Source of the DNA: Prolixibacteraceae bacterium UBA6029
GTDB taxonomy: Bacteria > Bacteroidota > Bacteroidia > Bacteroidales > Prolixibacteraceae
DNA: 64,000 nucleotides
Assembly: GCA_002429385.1 (NCBI GenBank)
Contig: DIZL01000074.1
Span: 1-64,000 of the forward strand
Direction: 5' to 3'
The position numbers and the translations under genes are program-made. Shown piece after piece: positions 1 through 8,428 of the stretch. The stretch's first letter is position 1; each line of letters starts with the position of its first letter. The notes below the pieces were generated by a model. That model was not told the origin of the DNA. It was given only the letters and a program-made list of their open reading frames with translations, and made no database searches.

Positions 1-10
1 CTACTCGACT

Positions 11-23
11 TTGCAATCTGCAC
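11..23. repeat. Left 12-bp inverted repeat flanking the transposase gene
   Basis: tgcaatctgcac at 12-23 is the exact reverse complement of gtgcagattgca at 673-684, so the two copies bracket the transposase gene. A small hairpin (ggatt, loop tat, aatcc) lies at 35-47, between this repeat and the start codon. REP-associated transposases usually lie between such palindromes. Whether these are true ends of a mobile unit cannot be decided from one copy. Confidence 0.6.
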
Positions 24-86
24 TTCTTAGCAAGGGATTTATAATCCTATTTTTCTTATTGTCAATGATTTTCTACCTTTACATTG

Positions 87-638
87 ATGGGAATCCGCAA
101 TAAAATATCACAAGGGTATTCTTATTATCTTACACTTACAATAGAGGAATGGATTGATGTTTTTTCCAGACCGACTTATAAACACATCATTGTTGATTCG
201 TTGAACTATTGTATTGCCAACAAAGGATTGGAAGTATATTGCTGGTGCCTGATGAGTAACCACTTGCACCTTATTGCAAGTGCTAAGGAAGAAGGTAATA
301 TGTCGGATATTCTTCGTGACTTTAAAAAGTTCACAAACAAGGCAATTATCGATGCCATCAAGGAGATACCAGAAAGCAGGAGAGACTGGATGTTGAATTT
401 ATTCTGGTATGCTGGCAAGAATAATAAGAAAATCTCCCGAGCACTCGGGATCAAAGTTTGGCAGGATGGGAATGATGCGAAAGAAATTCATACAACTGCT
501 TTTCTGGAAGAAAAAATGAATTATATTCACAACAATCCAGTAAATGCTGAATTGGTTGCCAATCCAGAAGACTATCTTTACAGTTCTGCACGTGATTATT
601 CAGGAGAGAAAGGATTGGTTGAAATTATACTGGCATAA
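87..638 (+). CDS. REP-associated tyrosine transposase (RAYT, IS200-like Y1 family)
   Basis: Single-strand DNA transposase of the HUH/Y1 superfamily, about 183 residues and full length for the family. The HUH metal-binding motif is SNHLHLI (near residue 53). The C-terminal NYIHNNPV and YLYSSARDY blocks are typical of the RAYT branch. ATG 87 is preferred over the in-frame TTG at 84. Proteins of this family are usually solitary and act on nearby REP palindromes. That fits the inverted repeats at 12-23 and 673-684 and the hairpin at 672-710. No accessory gene is present, and nothing shows whether it is active. Confidence 0.9.
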   Translation: MGIRNKISQGYSYYLTLTIEEWIDVFSRPTYKHIIVDSLNYCIANKGLEVYCWCLMSNHLHLIASAKEEGNMSDILRDFKKFTNKAIIDAIKEIPESRRDWMLNLFWYAGKNNKKISRALGIKVWQDGNDAKEIHTTAFLEEKMNYIHNNPVNAELVANPEDYLYSSARDYSGEKGLVEIILA

Positions 639-671
639 TTATCAGAACGGATCACAGATCCGCAGTTAAAA

Positions 672-710
672 GGTGCAGATTGCATCCTCGATAACTATCG
701 GGACTGCACC
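672..710. repeat. Right palindromic element (REP-like hairpin) of the RAYT unit
   Basis: The outer arms ggtgcag (672-678) and ctgcacc (704-710) enclose an inner hairpin, cgata-ac-tatcg, near 689-700. The segment 673-684 is also the inverted partner of 12-23. The nested-palindrome shape resembles REP elements acted on by RAYT proteins. It could equally act as a terminator, but it has no T-tract. Confidence 0.55.
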
Positions 711-742
711 AGCCGGTTCCTCTTTTACCAATTCACGGTCGC

Positions 743-1696
743 CTAGTTGTTTTCAAGGATTCGGAAAATCTCATCGAGACGGGGGGTCAGAATGATTTCA
801 GTTCTTCGGTTTTTCTTGCGTGCCTCGGGTGTATTTGCGTTATCAATGGGGAAGAATTCACCGCGGCCTGCTGAAGTGATCCGTTTGGGTTCAATGGCTT
901 TATTCTTCAGCAGAATACGGGTAACTGCGGTGGCCCTCATTACACTCAGATCCCAGTTGTCTTTCACCTCACCTGATCCCCGCATCAGAACATTGTCGGT
1001 ATGTCCTTCAACCAGAACATTGATATCCGGATTCTGACCCAATACTTCAGCCAGATTGGAGAGCGCTTGCTGTCCTTTTGGATCGACTTCCCATTGCCCT
1101 GTTTTAAACAGGAGTTGCTCGTCGAGCGAAACATACACTTTACCGTTCTTCTCCTGAATGGTCAGGCCTTTGTTGTTGAATCCAACCAATGCATCCATCA
1201 CTTTTTGCCGGAGTTGTTTTACTGCTTCATCCTTTTGCTGAAGGGCAGCTTCAAGTTCCTTCATCTTGAGACTTCGTTGTTCAAGTTCATTTTGCGCTGA
1301 TTTAAGGATATCTTCACGTTTTTGCAAATCGGCCTGGGTCTGTTGGAGTTTATCCAAAAGACGGGTTATTTCTGCTGAACTTCCGACTTTCAGACTTTTT
1401 AACTGCTCCTCAAGATCACTATTGGTTTGATTCAACCGTTGGTTGTTTAAGGATAGATTCTCCAGTTTTTTGTTCGTTTCATCCAGTTTGCCTGACAGTT
1501 CCTGATTATCCTTCAGTTGTTTATCAATCTTGCTTTGCAATTCGGTATTTTGAACGCTCAAGGCTTGATTCTGATCTTTCAGGGTCTGTACCGTCTTTTC
1601 ACAATCCTGGTAATTCCCAGCCATCTGATTATACTTTTTCATGGACACGCAGGAAGAGAGCAGAAAAATGACGAAGACAAATAATATTTTGTTCAT
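743..1696 (-). CDS. OmpA family peptidoglycan-associated lipoprotein with coiled coil
   Basis: Outer-membrane lipoprotein of about 317 residues expected to tether the envelope to peptidoglycan. The N-terminus is a lipoprotein signal (FVIFLLSSC, Cys about 16). A long Gln/Glu/Lys-rich coiled coil follows (about 30-175), then an OmpA-C domain (about 195-310) with EGHTDN, the NWDLSVMRA helix and a terminal NRRTEI block that carry the peptidoglycan-binding Asp and Arg. The frame stays open upstream to 1873, but only ATG 1696 gives a signal peptide. It is divergent from dxs. A near-consensus minus-strand -7 box (TATATTTA, 1716-1723) lies just upstream. Confidence 0.88.
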   Translation of the reverse strand: MNKILFVFVIFLLSSCVSMKKYNQMAGNYQDCEKTVQTLKDQNQALSVQNTELQSKIDKQLKDNQELSGKLDETNKKLENLSLNNQRLNQTNSDLEEQLKSLKVGSSAEITRLLDKLQQTQADLQKREDILKSAQNELEQRSLKMKELEAALQQKDEAVKQLRQKVMDALVGFNNKGLTIQEKNGKVYVSLDEQLLFKTGQWEVDPKGQQALSNLAEVLGQNPDINVLVEGHTDNVLMRGSGEVKDNWDLSVMRATAVTRILLKNKAIEPKRITSAGRGEFFPIDNANTPEARKKNRRTEIILTPRLDEIFRILENN

Positions 1697-1889
1697 AGTT
1701 TGTATTTTTAGTCTGTAAATATAGAACTTTACAGATTCTTTAACAAGAAAGATCTTTGGTCTTGCTACTACCGGAATGGGGAGTATCCCGGGAATCAGGC
1801 CAGTCGCAAAAAGTAGAATATATAAGGATTTACAGATGGTTTTTGAACTTTTGGCTTTTAATGTTGTACACATTACTGGTCTTTAGTTG

Positions 1890-1897
1890 TATATTTG
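1890..1897 (+). promoter_or_regulatory. Bacteroidota -7 promoter box for dxs
   Basis: TATATTTG matches the Bacteroidota -7 consensus TAnnTTTG. A TTG at 1864-1866 lies 23 bp upstream, slightly further than the usual 19-21 bp to the -33 box. The predicted transcript would start about 20 nt before the dxs ATG at 1917. Confidence 0.5.
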
Positions 1898-1916
1898 GAT
1901 TCAAAAATGAGATTTG

Positions 1917-3824
1917 ATGGGAGATAATACTGAAAGTTTATTGGATCAGATTAAGGATCCTTCCGAGCTTAGAAAGTTGAATATAGAACAGTTACCCGAA
2001 GTTTGTAATGAACTGCGTGATTTTATAATAGAAGAGGTTTCCAACAATCCTGGTCACTTTGGGGCCAGCCTTGGCGTTGTTGAGCTCACCGTAGCTTTGC
2101 ATTATGTCTTTAAAACACCCTATGATTTGCTTGTTTGGGATGTGGGTCATCAGGCCTATGGTCATAAAATATTAACCGGAAGGAAAGATGTTTTTCATAC
2201 CAACCGAAAATACAAAGGGATCAGTGGTTTTCCAAAACCATCGGAGAGCATCTATGATACTTTTGGGGTTGGCCATGCAAGTACATCCGTTTCTGCAGCG
2301 CTGGGGATGAGTGTAGCTTCGAAGCTGAAGGGAGAGAAAGGCCGGAAGGTTGTGGCCATTATCGGCGATGGCGCTATCACGGGGGGAATGGCTTTTGAGG
2401 GCCTGAACAATGCCGCGGTCAACAAGTCGGATCTGCTCGTTATTCTGAATGATAATAACATGGCCATCGACCCGAATGTGGGTGGCATGAGTGATTACCT
2501 GCTGAAGATTTCCAAGTCACAAACCTACAACCGTCTTAAGAATGATATCTGGGACGGACTGGGCAAGCTCAATGGATTTGGACCCAAAGCACGACGGTTG
2601 GTTCAGAAGACTGAAAATGCCATAAAAACGATGTTGCTTAAACAGTCGAACCTATTTGAGGGATTGGGATTTCGCTATTTTGGTCCCATCGATGGACATA
2701 ACGTGGTTTATCTTACGGAGGTTCTTCAAAGTCTGAGCACTATTCCCGGACCAAAACTCTTACACGTCATAACCAAGAAGGGGAAGGGTTTCAAACAGGC
2801 CGAACTTCGGCAGACTGAATACCATGCGCCAGGGAAGTTTAATAAGGTTACCGGAGAACTATTGGACTGTGAATGTTCAGTCAATAAGCCACCCAAATTT
2901 CAGAACGTTTTTGGACAGACCATCATTGAGCTGGCTGAAATGAATGACCGTATAGTTGCAATCACACCGGCCATGCCAACGGGGTGTTCTCTGAATATGA
3001 TGATGGAAAAAATGCCAACCCGAACATTCGATGTTGGAATCGCGGAACAGCATGCCGTAACATTTTCTGCAGGCCTGGCCATTCAGGGAATGCTGCCGTT
3101 TTGCAATATTTATTCCACATTTATGCAAAGGGCCTACGATCAGGTTGTTCACGATGTTGCCCTGCAAAATCTATCTGTAGTTTTCTGTCTCGATCGCAGT
3201 GGACTGGTTGGCGCTGATGGCGCTACTCATCACGGAGTATTCGACCTGGCCTACATGCGCTCCATTCCAAACATGATAGTATCGGCACCAATGGATGAAC
3301 TTGAATTACGGAATCTGATGTTCACTGCACAAAACGAAAAGCATGGTCCGTTTTCGATCCGTTATCCGCGGGGTTGTGGCTGCATAATCGATTGGCAAAA
3401 GCCCATGGTCGCCATTCCGATTGGAAAGAGCAGACAGATTTCGGAAGGAGATGATGTGGCTATTTTAACGATTGGTACGGTTGGAATCCAAACCAGCCGG
3501 GTTGTCCCAATGCTGCTAAAAGACGGAATCACCGCTACCCATTATGACATGCGGTTTGCTAAACCATTGGACGAGGATATTTTGCATACGGTATTTACTA
3601 AATTCAGAAAGGTAGTTACCATTGAGGATGGAGTTTTGCAGGGAGGATTTGGGAGCGCTGTATTGGAATTTATGGCTGAACAAGGGTACAATAACCAACT
3701 TAAAAGGATTGGCATTCCTGACAAGTTTATTGATCATGGCACCACCGAAGAATTGTACCGTGATTTCGGTCTTGATCAGCAGGGAATCTATAAAACGGTT
3801 AAAGCCTTTATTCTGAAAGATTAA
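1917..3824 (+). CDS. dxs: 1-deoxy-D-xylulose-5-phosphate synthase
   Basis: Thiamine-diphosphate enzyme that condenses pyruvate and glyceraldehyde 3-phosphate, the first step of the MEP isoprenoid pathway; cytosolic. At about 635 residues it is full length. The ThDP motif is GDGAITGG (about 149) followed by NDNNMAIDPN, and IDGHN lies mid-protein. The transketolase pyrimidine domain starts near 322, with the catalytic Glu in DVGIAEQHAV (about 375), and a C-terminal transketolase domain follows. ATG 1917 is chosen over the TTG at 1914. The kinase gene begins within about 65 bp in the same frame and may be co-transcribed. Confidence 0.97.
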   Translation: MGDNTESLLDQIKDPSELRKLNIEQLPEVCNELRDFIIEEVSNNPGHFGASLGVVELTVALHYVFKTPYDLLVWDVGHQAYGHKILTGRKDVFHTNRKYKGISGFPKPSESIYDTFGVGHASTSVSAALGMSVASKLKGEKGRKVVAIIGDGAITGGMAFEGLNNAAVNKSDLLVILNDNNMAIDPNVGGMSDYLLKISKSQTYNRLKNDIWDGLGKLNGFGPKARRLVQKTENAIKTMLLKQSNLFEGLGFRYFGPIDGHNVVYLTEVLQSLSTIPGPKLLHVITKKGKGFKQAELRQTEYHAPGKFNKVTGELLDCECSVNKPPKFQNVFGQTIIELAEMNDRIVAITPAMPTGCSLNMMMEKMPTRTFDVGIAEQHAVTFSAGLAIQGMLPFCNIYSTFMQRAYDQVVHDVALQNLSVVFCLDRSGLVGADGATHHGVFDLAYMRSIPNMIVSAPMDELELRNLMFTAQNEKHGPFSIRYPRGCGCIIDWQKPMVAIPIGKSRQISEGDDVAILTIGTVGIQTSRVVPMLLKDGITATHYDMRFAKPLDEDILHTVFTKFRKVVTIEDGVLQGGFGSAVLEFMAEQGYNNQLKRIGIPDKFIDHGTTEELYRDFGLDQQGIYKTVKAFILKD

Positions 3825-3887
3825 GCTTGCGATATACTATTTGTAAAGCTGTTGCGTTTATCATCCATAATCATTAATATTATCAAC

Positions 3888-5045
3888 TTGGATTTCTATT
3901 CTAAGAAACGGCGTTGGAAAATCTTTCTTCTGTTACTGGCCGTAGTAATCGGCATAGGTTCATTCGTATATACCAACTGGCTGGTGAAAAATATGGCGAG
4001 GGAAGAGCGAAAGAATGTAGAGTTATGGGCTGAAGCGACCCAGAAACTGGCCAGCTATGATATTAACTCCAATCAGGATATTACTTTTTTGGTCGATATC
4101 ATAAACCGCAACACCTCTATCCCGATCATTATTGCAGACAGTCTGGATCAGATCGGGGATACCCGGAACATATCATTTACCGAAGATAACAAGGCAAAAG
4201 TTCTGGCTCGTGAGTTGCAGAAGATGAAGAAAGAAAATGAGGCGATCACAATTTCAGTTTCAAAAACCAAACATCAGTATTTATATTACAGTGATTCTCT
4301 TTTGCTGGAAAATCTAAAGTATTACCCGGTTATACAATTTGCGGTAATCCTGTTGTTTATCCTGGTGGCCTATCTGGCATTCAATTCGTCGCGCAATGCC
4401 GAGCAGAATCAGGTTTGGGTGGGAATGTCGAAAGAAACGGCGCATCAGTTGGGAACGCCTATTTCATCTTTGATGGCCTGGGTTGAACTGCTGAAAATGC
4501 AAAACATAGACAACAAGCTGATTCAGGAATTTGAAAAGGATACCGAACGTCTGCAAAAGATAACTGAACGTTTTTCTAAGATTGGGTCAGTTCCTGAACT
4601 CATTCGTCAGGATGTAGGTGAAACCATACGTTCGTCGGTTGAATACCTTAAGACCCGTTCGTCAGGGAAGGTGAAATTTATGCTTGATTTTGATCAGGAA
4701 AAAAGATATGAAGTTCCGTTGAATTCCTCCTTATTCAGTTGGGTCATCGAAAACCTGTGTAAGAATGCTATCGATGCCATGAACAACAGTGGCACCATTC
4801 AAGTGTCTATAAGTGAAAAAGTTGACCAGGTATTTATCGAGGTATCCGATACCGGGAAGGGAATTGCAAAGGCCTATTTTAAAACAGTATTTCAGCCCGG
4901 TTTTACAACCAAGAAAAGAGGGTGGGGATTAGGTCTTTCGCTGGCCAAACGAATCGTTGAAAACTATCATAAAGGAAAGATATTTCTGAAACAGTCTGAA
5001 ATCAATAAAGGGACAACCTTCAGGATCATACTGAATAAGGGATAA
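3888..5045 (+). CDS. Membrane sensor histidine kinase with non-ATG start
   Basis: Two-TM histidine kinase of about 386 residues. TM1 is near 8-28. A periplasmic sensor region of about 120 residues follows, then TM2 near 150-172. The phosphoacceptor H-box is unusual, ETAHQLGTP (His about 186). The ATPase part has an N-box (ENLCKNAIDAM), DTGKGI, and GWGLGLSLAKR. No ATG exists between the dxs stop (same frame) and TM1; the candidates are TTG 3852 and TTG 3888. TTG 3888 gives an N-terminus that runs directly into DFYSKKRR and TM1, so I prefer it. There is no response regulator next to it, so the partner is unknown. The ligand cannot be inferred. Confidence 0.85.
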   Translation: MDFYSKKRRWKIFLLLLAVVIGIGSFVYTNWLVKNMAREERKNVELWAEATQKLASYDINSNQDITFLVDIINRNTSIPIIIADSLDQIGDTRNISFTEDNKAKVLARELQKMKKENEAITISVSKTKHQYLYYSDSLLLENLKYYPVIQFAVILLFILVAYLAFNSSRNAEQNQVWVGMSKETAHQLGTPISSLMAWVELLKMQNIDNKLIQEFEKDTERLQKITERFSKIGSVPELIRQDVGETIRSSVEYLKTRSSGKVKFMLDFDQEKRYEVPLNSSLFSWVIENLCKNAIDAMNNSGTIQVSISEKVDQVFIEVSDTGKGIAKAYFKTVFQPGFTTKKRGWGLGLSLAKRIVENYHKGKIFLKQSEINKGTTFRIILNKG

Positions 5046-5167
5046 CTTATCAACAATGAGGACTTGTATTAAATTACTGACAACGAATGGTTTATTGACA
5101 GAAAGGCTTTTATGGCAGAATCGTTGTTAAAAAAATCAATATATTTTCCGTGTTTGTATATTTTTTA

Positions 5168-5175
5168 TACTTTTG
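5168..5175 (+). promoter_or_regulatory. -7 promoter box for the DUF177-rpmF operon
   Basis: TACTTTTG matches TAnnTTTG and lies 19 bp before ATG 5194. No good TTTG occurs at the expected -33 spacing, so the upstream half is weak. Confidence 0.45.
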
Positions 5176-5193
5176 CAAAACTTTTTTAAGGCA

Positions 5194-5721
5194 ATGAACA
5201 GTCAATCATTCTATAGCATTGCATTCAAAGGGCTTTCACAAGGAAAGCATATATTTGAATACGAAATAGACGACAAATTCTTTGCTGAATTTGGTGGTGG
5301 TGTTGTTGAACAGGGTAAGGTTAAGGTTCATATCACGCTTGAAAAGCAAAGTTCACTGATGATCCTCTGGTTTGATGTGGAGGGAACTGTTCATATGCAG
5401 TGCGACCGGTGTCTTGAGATGTATGATCAGCCGATCAAAGGATTGGAGCGTATTTTCGTTAAATTTGGCGAAAAGGATTACATCGAGGGGGATGAAGTGA
5501 TCTGGGTGAGCACAAACGATTATCAATTGAATGTTGCTCAATTGATTTATGAGTTTATTGGTTTGGCAATCCCGATTAAAAGGGTCCATCCTGATGATGA
5601 AGACGGCAACTCGACCTGTGATCCGGATATGATTGAGAAGTTAGACAAATATATAGTCAGGGAGGGCGAAGAAAACAGCCCGGTCTGGAATGATTTAAAG
5701 AAATTATTAGATAACGAATAA
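5194..5721 (+). CDS. DUF177 (YceD-like) protein, 23S rRNA accumulation family
   Basis: About 175 residues. The YceD/DUF177 hallmark is a central Cys pair (MQCDRCLEMY, near residue 72) and a conserved acidic C-terminal half (DDEDGNSTCDPDMIEKL). The gene is directly upstream of rpmF with a 12-bp gap, the nearly universal arrangement for this family. In Escherichia coli and plants, homologues are needed for normal 23S rRNA accumulation; the same role here is inferred. ATG 5194 is preferred to the TTG at 5173, which lies inside the promoter box. Confidence 0.9.
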   Translation: MNSQSFYSIAFKGLSQGKHIFEYEIDDKFFAEFGGGVVEQGKVKVHITLEKQSSLMILWFDVEGTVHMQCDRCLEMYDQPIKGLERIFVKFGEKDYIEGDEVIWVSTNDYQLNVAQLIYEFIGLAIPIKRVHPDDEDGNSTCDPDMIEKLDKYIVREGEENSPVWNDLKKLLDNE

Positions 5722-5733
5722 AGATAAGTTAAG

Positions 5734-5919
5734 ATGGCACATCCAAAACACAGGGTATCAAAAACCCGTAGAGACAAAAGAAGAACACATTACAAAGCTA
5801 TACCAGCAACACTGGCCGCTTGTTCAAATTGTGGTACAACTGTTAAATATCATACTGTCTGTCCGGAATGTGGATATTACAGGGGTAAGTTGGCAATCGA
5901 AAAAGACGTTACCGTATAA
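5734..5919 (+). CDS. rpmF: 50S ribosomal protein L32
   Basis: 61-residue ribosomal protein of the large subunit. The N-terminus (MAHPKHRVSKTRRDKRR) is diagnostic. The zinc ribbon is CSNC...CPEC, so this is the zinc-binding C+ form. It is co-transcribed with DUF177. A strong hairpin and T-run end the operon at 5935-5966, before fabH. Confidence 0.98.
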   Translation: MAHPKHRVSKTRRDKRRTHYKAIPATLAACSNCGTTVKYHTVCPECGYYRGKLAIEKDVTV

Positions 5920-5934
5920 TAGCAACACCATTAT

Positions 5935-5966
5935 GATCAGAGGAACATTGTTCTTCTGATCTTTTT
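5935..5966 (+). terminator. Rho-independent terminator after rpmF
   Basis: An 11-bp stem (gatcagaggaa / ttcttctgatc, one G-T pair) with a 5-nt loop is followed by ttttt. It separates rpmF from fabH, genes often joined by plsX in other bacteria. Confidence 0.85.
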
Positions 5967-6170
5967 ATACTCCCCTGTTTAAATATTCGAACAATTCAAT
6001 TAATTGTTTTAAAAGGAGTTAGGCAATATTTTGCCTGATTTTTCTTTGCTGTTCAGTTTTTTCATTCTAACTTGCACCGCAATTTAAATCCAGAGATTAC
6101 GTTTTTTTATTTTGACCTTTTTGAACCTTTCGGAAGTGTCAGTTTTATAGATTAGATTAAATTATTTATT

Positions 6171-7169
6171 ATGGCTAAAATTCATGCTGCAATAACAGGC
6201 GTTGGAGCATTCTTACCTGAATATCGTTTGACGAACGAAGAATTAAGTACTTGGGTAGAAACTTCTGACGAATGGATTATGCAGCGTATCGGCATCAAAG
6301 AGCGCCGGATAATGAAGGAAGAAGGATTGGCTACCTCGGATATGGCGACTGCTGCAGTTTTGCAATTGCTCGAAAAAACCGGTACCAAACCTGAAGAAAT
6401 AGAATTATTGATTTGTGCTACCATAACCCCGGACAGCCCTTTACCTGCTTCTGCAAATCTGATCAATTACAAGGCCGGATTAATTAATGCATGGGGATTT
6501 GATCTGAATGCTGCATGTTCGGGATTTGTTTTTGCATTAACCACCGGAGCGAAATTTATTGAAAGCGGCCAGTATAAGAAGGTGATTGTTTTAGGTGCCG
6601 ATATGATGTCGTCGATTACCAATTACAAGGATCGTACTACGTGTCCGTTATTTGGAGACGGCGCCGGAGCTGTTTTGCTGGAACCTACTACAGAAGATTT
6701 AGGAATAATTGATCATATCAACCGTGTTGATGGCTCGGGAAGTTCTTTCCTTCAGATCAAGAGTGGCGGATCACTCCGGCCTGCATCGAACGAAACGGTA
6801 TACAACGATGAACATTTTGTAAGTCAGGAAGGACAAACCGTATTTAAATCGGCAGTTTCAAACATGGCTGATGTTTCCATAGAAATAATGGAGAGAAATA
6901 AGGTTTCAGTAACTGATTTGGCGTGGTTTGTACCGCATCAGGCGAACATGAGAATCATTGATGCCGTTGGCCGAAGGATGGGGCTCGATAAGGAACAGGT
7001 TATGGTTAATATTCAGAAATATGGAAATACCACTGCTGCAACTATTCCGCTTTGTTTATACGATTACGAAAATCAATTAAAAAAAGGTGATAATGTCGTT
7101 CTGGCTGCATTTGGTGCAGGGTTTACCTGGGGCAGTATTTACCTGAAATGGGCATACGATCCGAAATAG
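6171..7169 (+). CDS. fabH: 3-oxoacyl-ACP synthase III (KAS III)
   Basis: Thiolase-fold enzyme that condenses acetyl-CoA (or a branched acyl-CoA) with malonyl-ACP to start fatty-acid synthesis. At 332 residues it is full length. The triad is visible: Cys in AACSGF (about 115), His in PHQAN (about 255), Asn in YGNTTAAT (about 285). The gene has its own 5' region behind the rpmF terminator. plsX, which commonly sits between rpmF and fabH, is absent. The primer specificity cannot be read from the sequence. The next gene is a MaoC dehydratase 33 bp downstream. Confidence 0.95.
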   Translation: MAKIHAAITGVGAFLPEYRLTNEELSTWVETSDEWIMQRIGIKERRIMKEEGLATSDMATAAVLQLLEKTGTKPEEIELLICATITPDSPLPASANLINYKAGLINAWGFDLNAACSGFVFALTTGAKFIESGQYKKVIVLGADMMSSITNYKDRTTCPLFGDGAGAVLLEPTTEDLGIIDHINRVDGSGSSFLQIKSGGSLRPASNETVYNDEHFVSQEGQTVFKSAVSNMADVSIEIMERNKVSVTDLAWFVPHQANMRIIDAVGRRMGLDKEQVMVNIQKYGNTTAATIPLCLYDYENQLKKGDNVVLAAFGAGFTWGSIYLKWAYDPK

Positions 7170-7202
7170 GAAATTAGTCAAAACATATTTTTCAATACGG
7201 TT

Positions 7203-7667
7203 ATGGGAAAACTGATTATCAGAAGTCATGAGGAATTTGAAAAACACGTAGGTCAGGAACTTGGGATCTCAGAATATTTGACGGTTACCCAGGAACAAAT
7301 CAACAAGTTTGCCGATGCAACCTTTGATCATCAGTGGATTCATGTCGATGAGGAAAGAGCCAAAACCGAAGGGAAATTCGGAAGTACCATTGCCCATGGC
7401 TACCTGACTCTTTCACTTTTACCCTACATGTGGAATCAGATTATCCAGGTTGAAAACACCAAGATGCTGGTGAATTACGGAATTGAAGATTTCAGATTTA
7501 ATCAGCCCGTATTGGTTAACAGCAGAATCAGAACACGTGTTGTTCTGCGTTCGGTTACCAACCTGAGAGGGATCACCAAAATTCAGCTGAATATTTGTAT
7601 GGAAATCGAGGGGAATAAAAAATCAGCCTTTGAAGGAACCATGACATTCCTCTATCATTTTATTTAA
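7203..7667 (+). CDS. MaoC family dehydratase / (R)-enoyl-CoA hydratase
   Basis: Hot-dog fold hydratase of 154 residues. The hydratase-2 signature is present: FADATFDHQWIHVD with the catalytic Asp/His pair, then FGSTIAHGYLTLSL. Such proteins hydrate trans-2-enoyl-CoA to (R)-3-hydroxyacyl-CoA; the nearest named relatives are NodN-like. It sits 33 bp after fabH, and a terminator follows, so the two probably form a lipid-metabolism operon. The physiological substrate is unknown. Confidence 0.9.
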   Translation: MGKLIIRSHEEFEKHVGQELGISEYLTVTQEQINKFADATFDHQWIHVDEERAKTEGKFGSTIAHGYLTLSLLPYMWNQIIQVENTKMLVNYGIEDFRFNQPVLVNSRIRTRVVLRSVTNLRGITKIQLNICMEIEGNKKSAFEGTMTFLYHFI

Positions 7668-7693
7668 AGAATATCAACCATATACCAGGGATT

Positions 7694-7729
7694 AAAAACG
7701 TGTTTCCTTCAGGATCCACGTTTTTTTAT
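7694..7729 (+). terminator. Rho-independent terminator after the MaoC gene
   Basis: The stem aaaaacgtg / cacgttttt (7694-7702 and 7717-7725) has a 14-nt loop and runs into further T residues. It isolates the fabH-MaoC unit from the ATP synthase operon. Confidence 0.75.
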
Positions 7730-7782
7730 TTAAGGTCCGCACATTTTATCAGATTCAATTAGCGATCTAAGATCAGCTTTAT

Positions 7783-7790
7783 TATATTTG
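7783..7790 (+). promoter_or_regulatory. -7 promoter box upstream of the bactofilin/ATP synthase cluster
   Basis: TATATTTG, an exact TAnnTTTG match, lies 26 bp before ATG 7817. It would give a short leader. No clear -33 TTTG is seen. Confidence 0.5.
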
Positions 7791-7816
7791 AGGTTCGATC
7801 AAAAAAACTAAAAATA

Positions 7817-8185
7817 ATGGCTAAGGAAAATAATGTAATCAATCCGCAGGTAATTAATCTGATTGCAAAAGGGACTATAATTACGGGTGATATTATTTCT
7901 GACGGTGACTTAAGGATTGATGGTGAAATTACCGGAAACCTTGATACCAAAGGCAGACTGGTGATTGGTTCTTCAGGAAAGATTGACGGCGAAATCAGAT
8001 GTAAAAGTTGCGAAATTGCAGGAACCCACAACGGTAAGGTATTTGTTGCCGAGTTACTTTCATTAAAAGCTTCTTCCAGTGTATCCGGCGATATTGTTAC
8101 AGGCAAATTGTCCATCGAACCGGGAGCTTACTTTGCCGGAACGTGTACCATGAGTGATGATATGGCCAGACATGAATCAAAATAA
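7817..8185 (+). CDS. Bactofilin (polymer-forming cytoskeletal protein)
   Basis: 122 residues made almost entirely of the bactofilin beta-helix (about 16-115), with the repeated hydrophobic/Gly pattern (GTIITGDIISDGDLRIDGEI, GSSGKIDGEI, ASSSVSGDIVTGKLSI). Bactofilins polymerise without nucleotide and scaffold envelope enzymes. The gene overlaps the start of the AtpZ gene by 14 bp, so translation is probably coupled. An M23 peptidase gene, a frequent bactofilin neighbour, is not present here. Confidence 0.93.
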   Translation: MAKENNVINPQVINLIAKGTIITGDIISDGDLRIDGEITGNLDTKGRLVIGSSGKIDGEIRCKSCEIAGTHNGKVFVAELLSLKASSSVSGDIVTGKLSIEPGAYFAGTCTMSDDMARHESK

Positions 8186-8390
8186 TACCCCAAAACCAAA
8201 GAAACAACTGGATGATTTCATCCGATATTCAAGTTTGGCTTTTGAAATGATTGTCATTATGGGTATTGGGGTATTGGCAGGGATAAAAATAGACCATTGG
8301 CTCCATATGAGTTTTCCTGTATTTACTTTGGTGTTGATGATTCTGTCGGTTATAGGGGCAATATATCATGCGATCCGAAAATTTTTATAG
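8172..8390 (+). CDS. AtpZ/AtpI family F0F1 ATPase-associated membrane protein
   Basis: About 72 residues with two TM segments (about 20-40 and 46-68) separated by a short loop with DHWLHM. This small two-TM layout at the head of an ATP synthase operon matches AtpZ/AtpI-type proteins, implicated in assembly or ion handling of the complex. ATG 8172 (MNQNNTPKPKKQ) is chosen over the upstream ATG 8154. It overlaps the bactofilin gene by 14 bp. Confidence 0.85.
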   Translation: MNQNNTPKPKKQLDDFIRYSSLAFEMIVIMGIGVLAGIKIDHWLHMSFPVFTLVLMILSVIGAIYHAIRKFL

Positions 8391-8428
8391 TTTAGGGTTT
8401 AAAATAAATAAAATTCACTACACCTGAC

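Noticed and set aside
743..1873. Longer 376-residue version of the OmpA lipoprotein
   Set aside because: The extra N-terminus covers the promoter region and would bury the lipoprotein signal.
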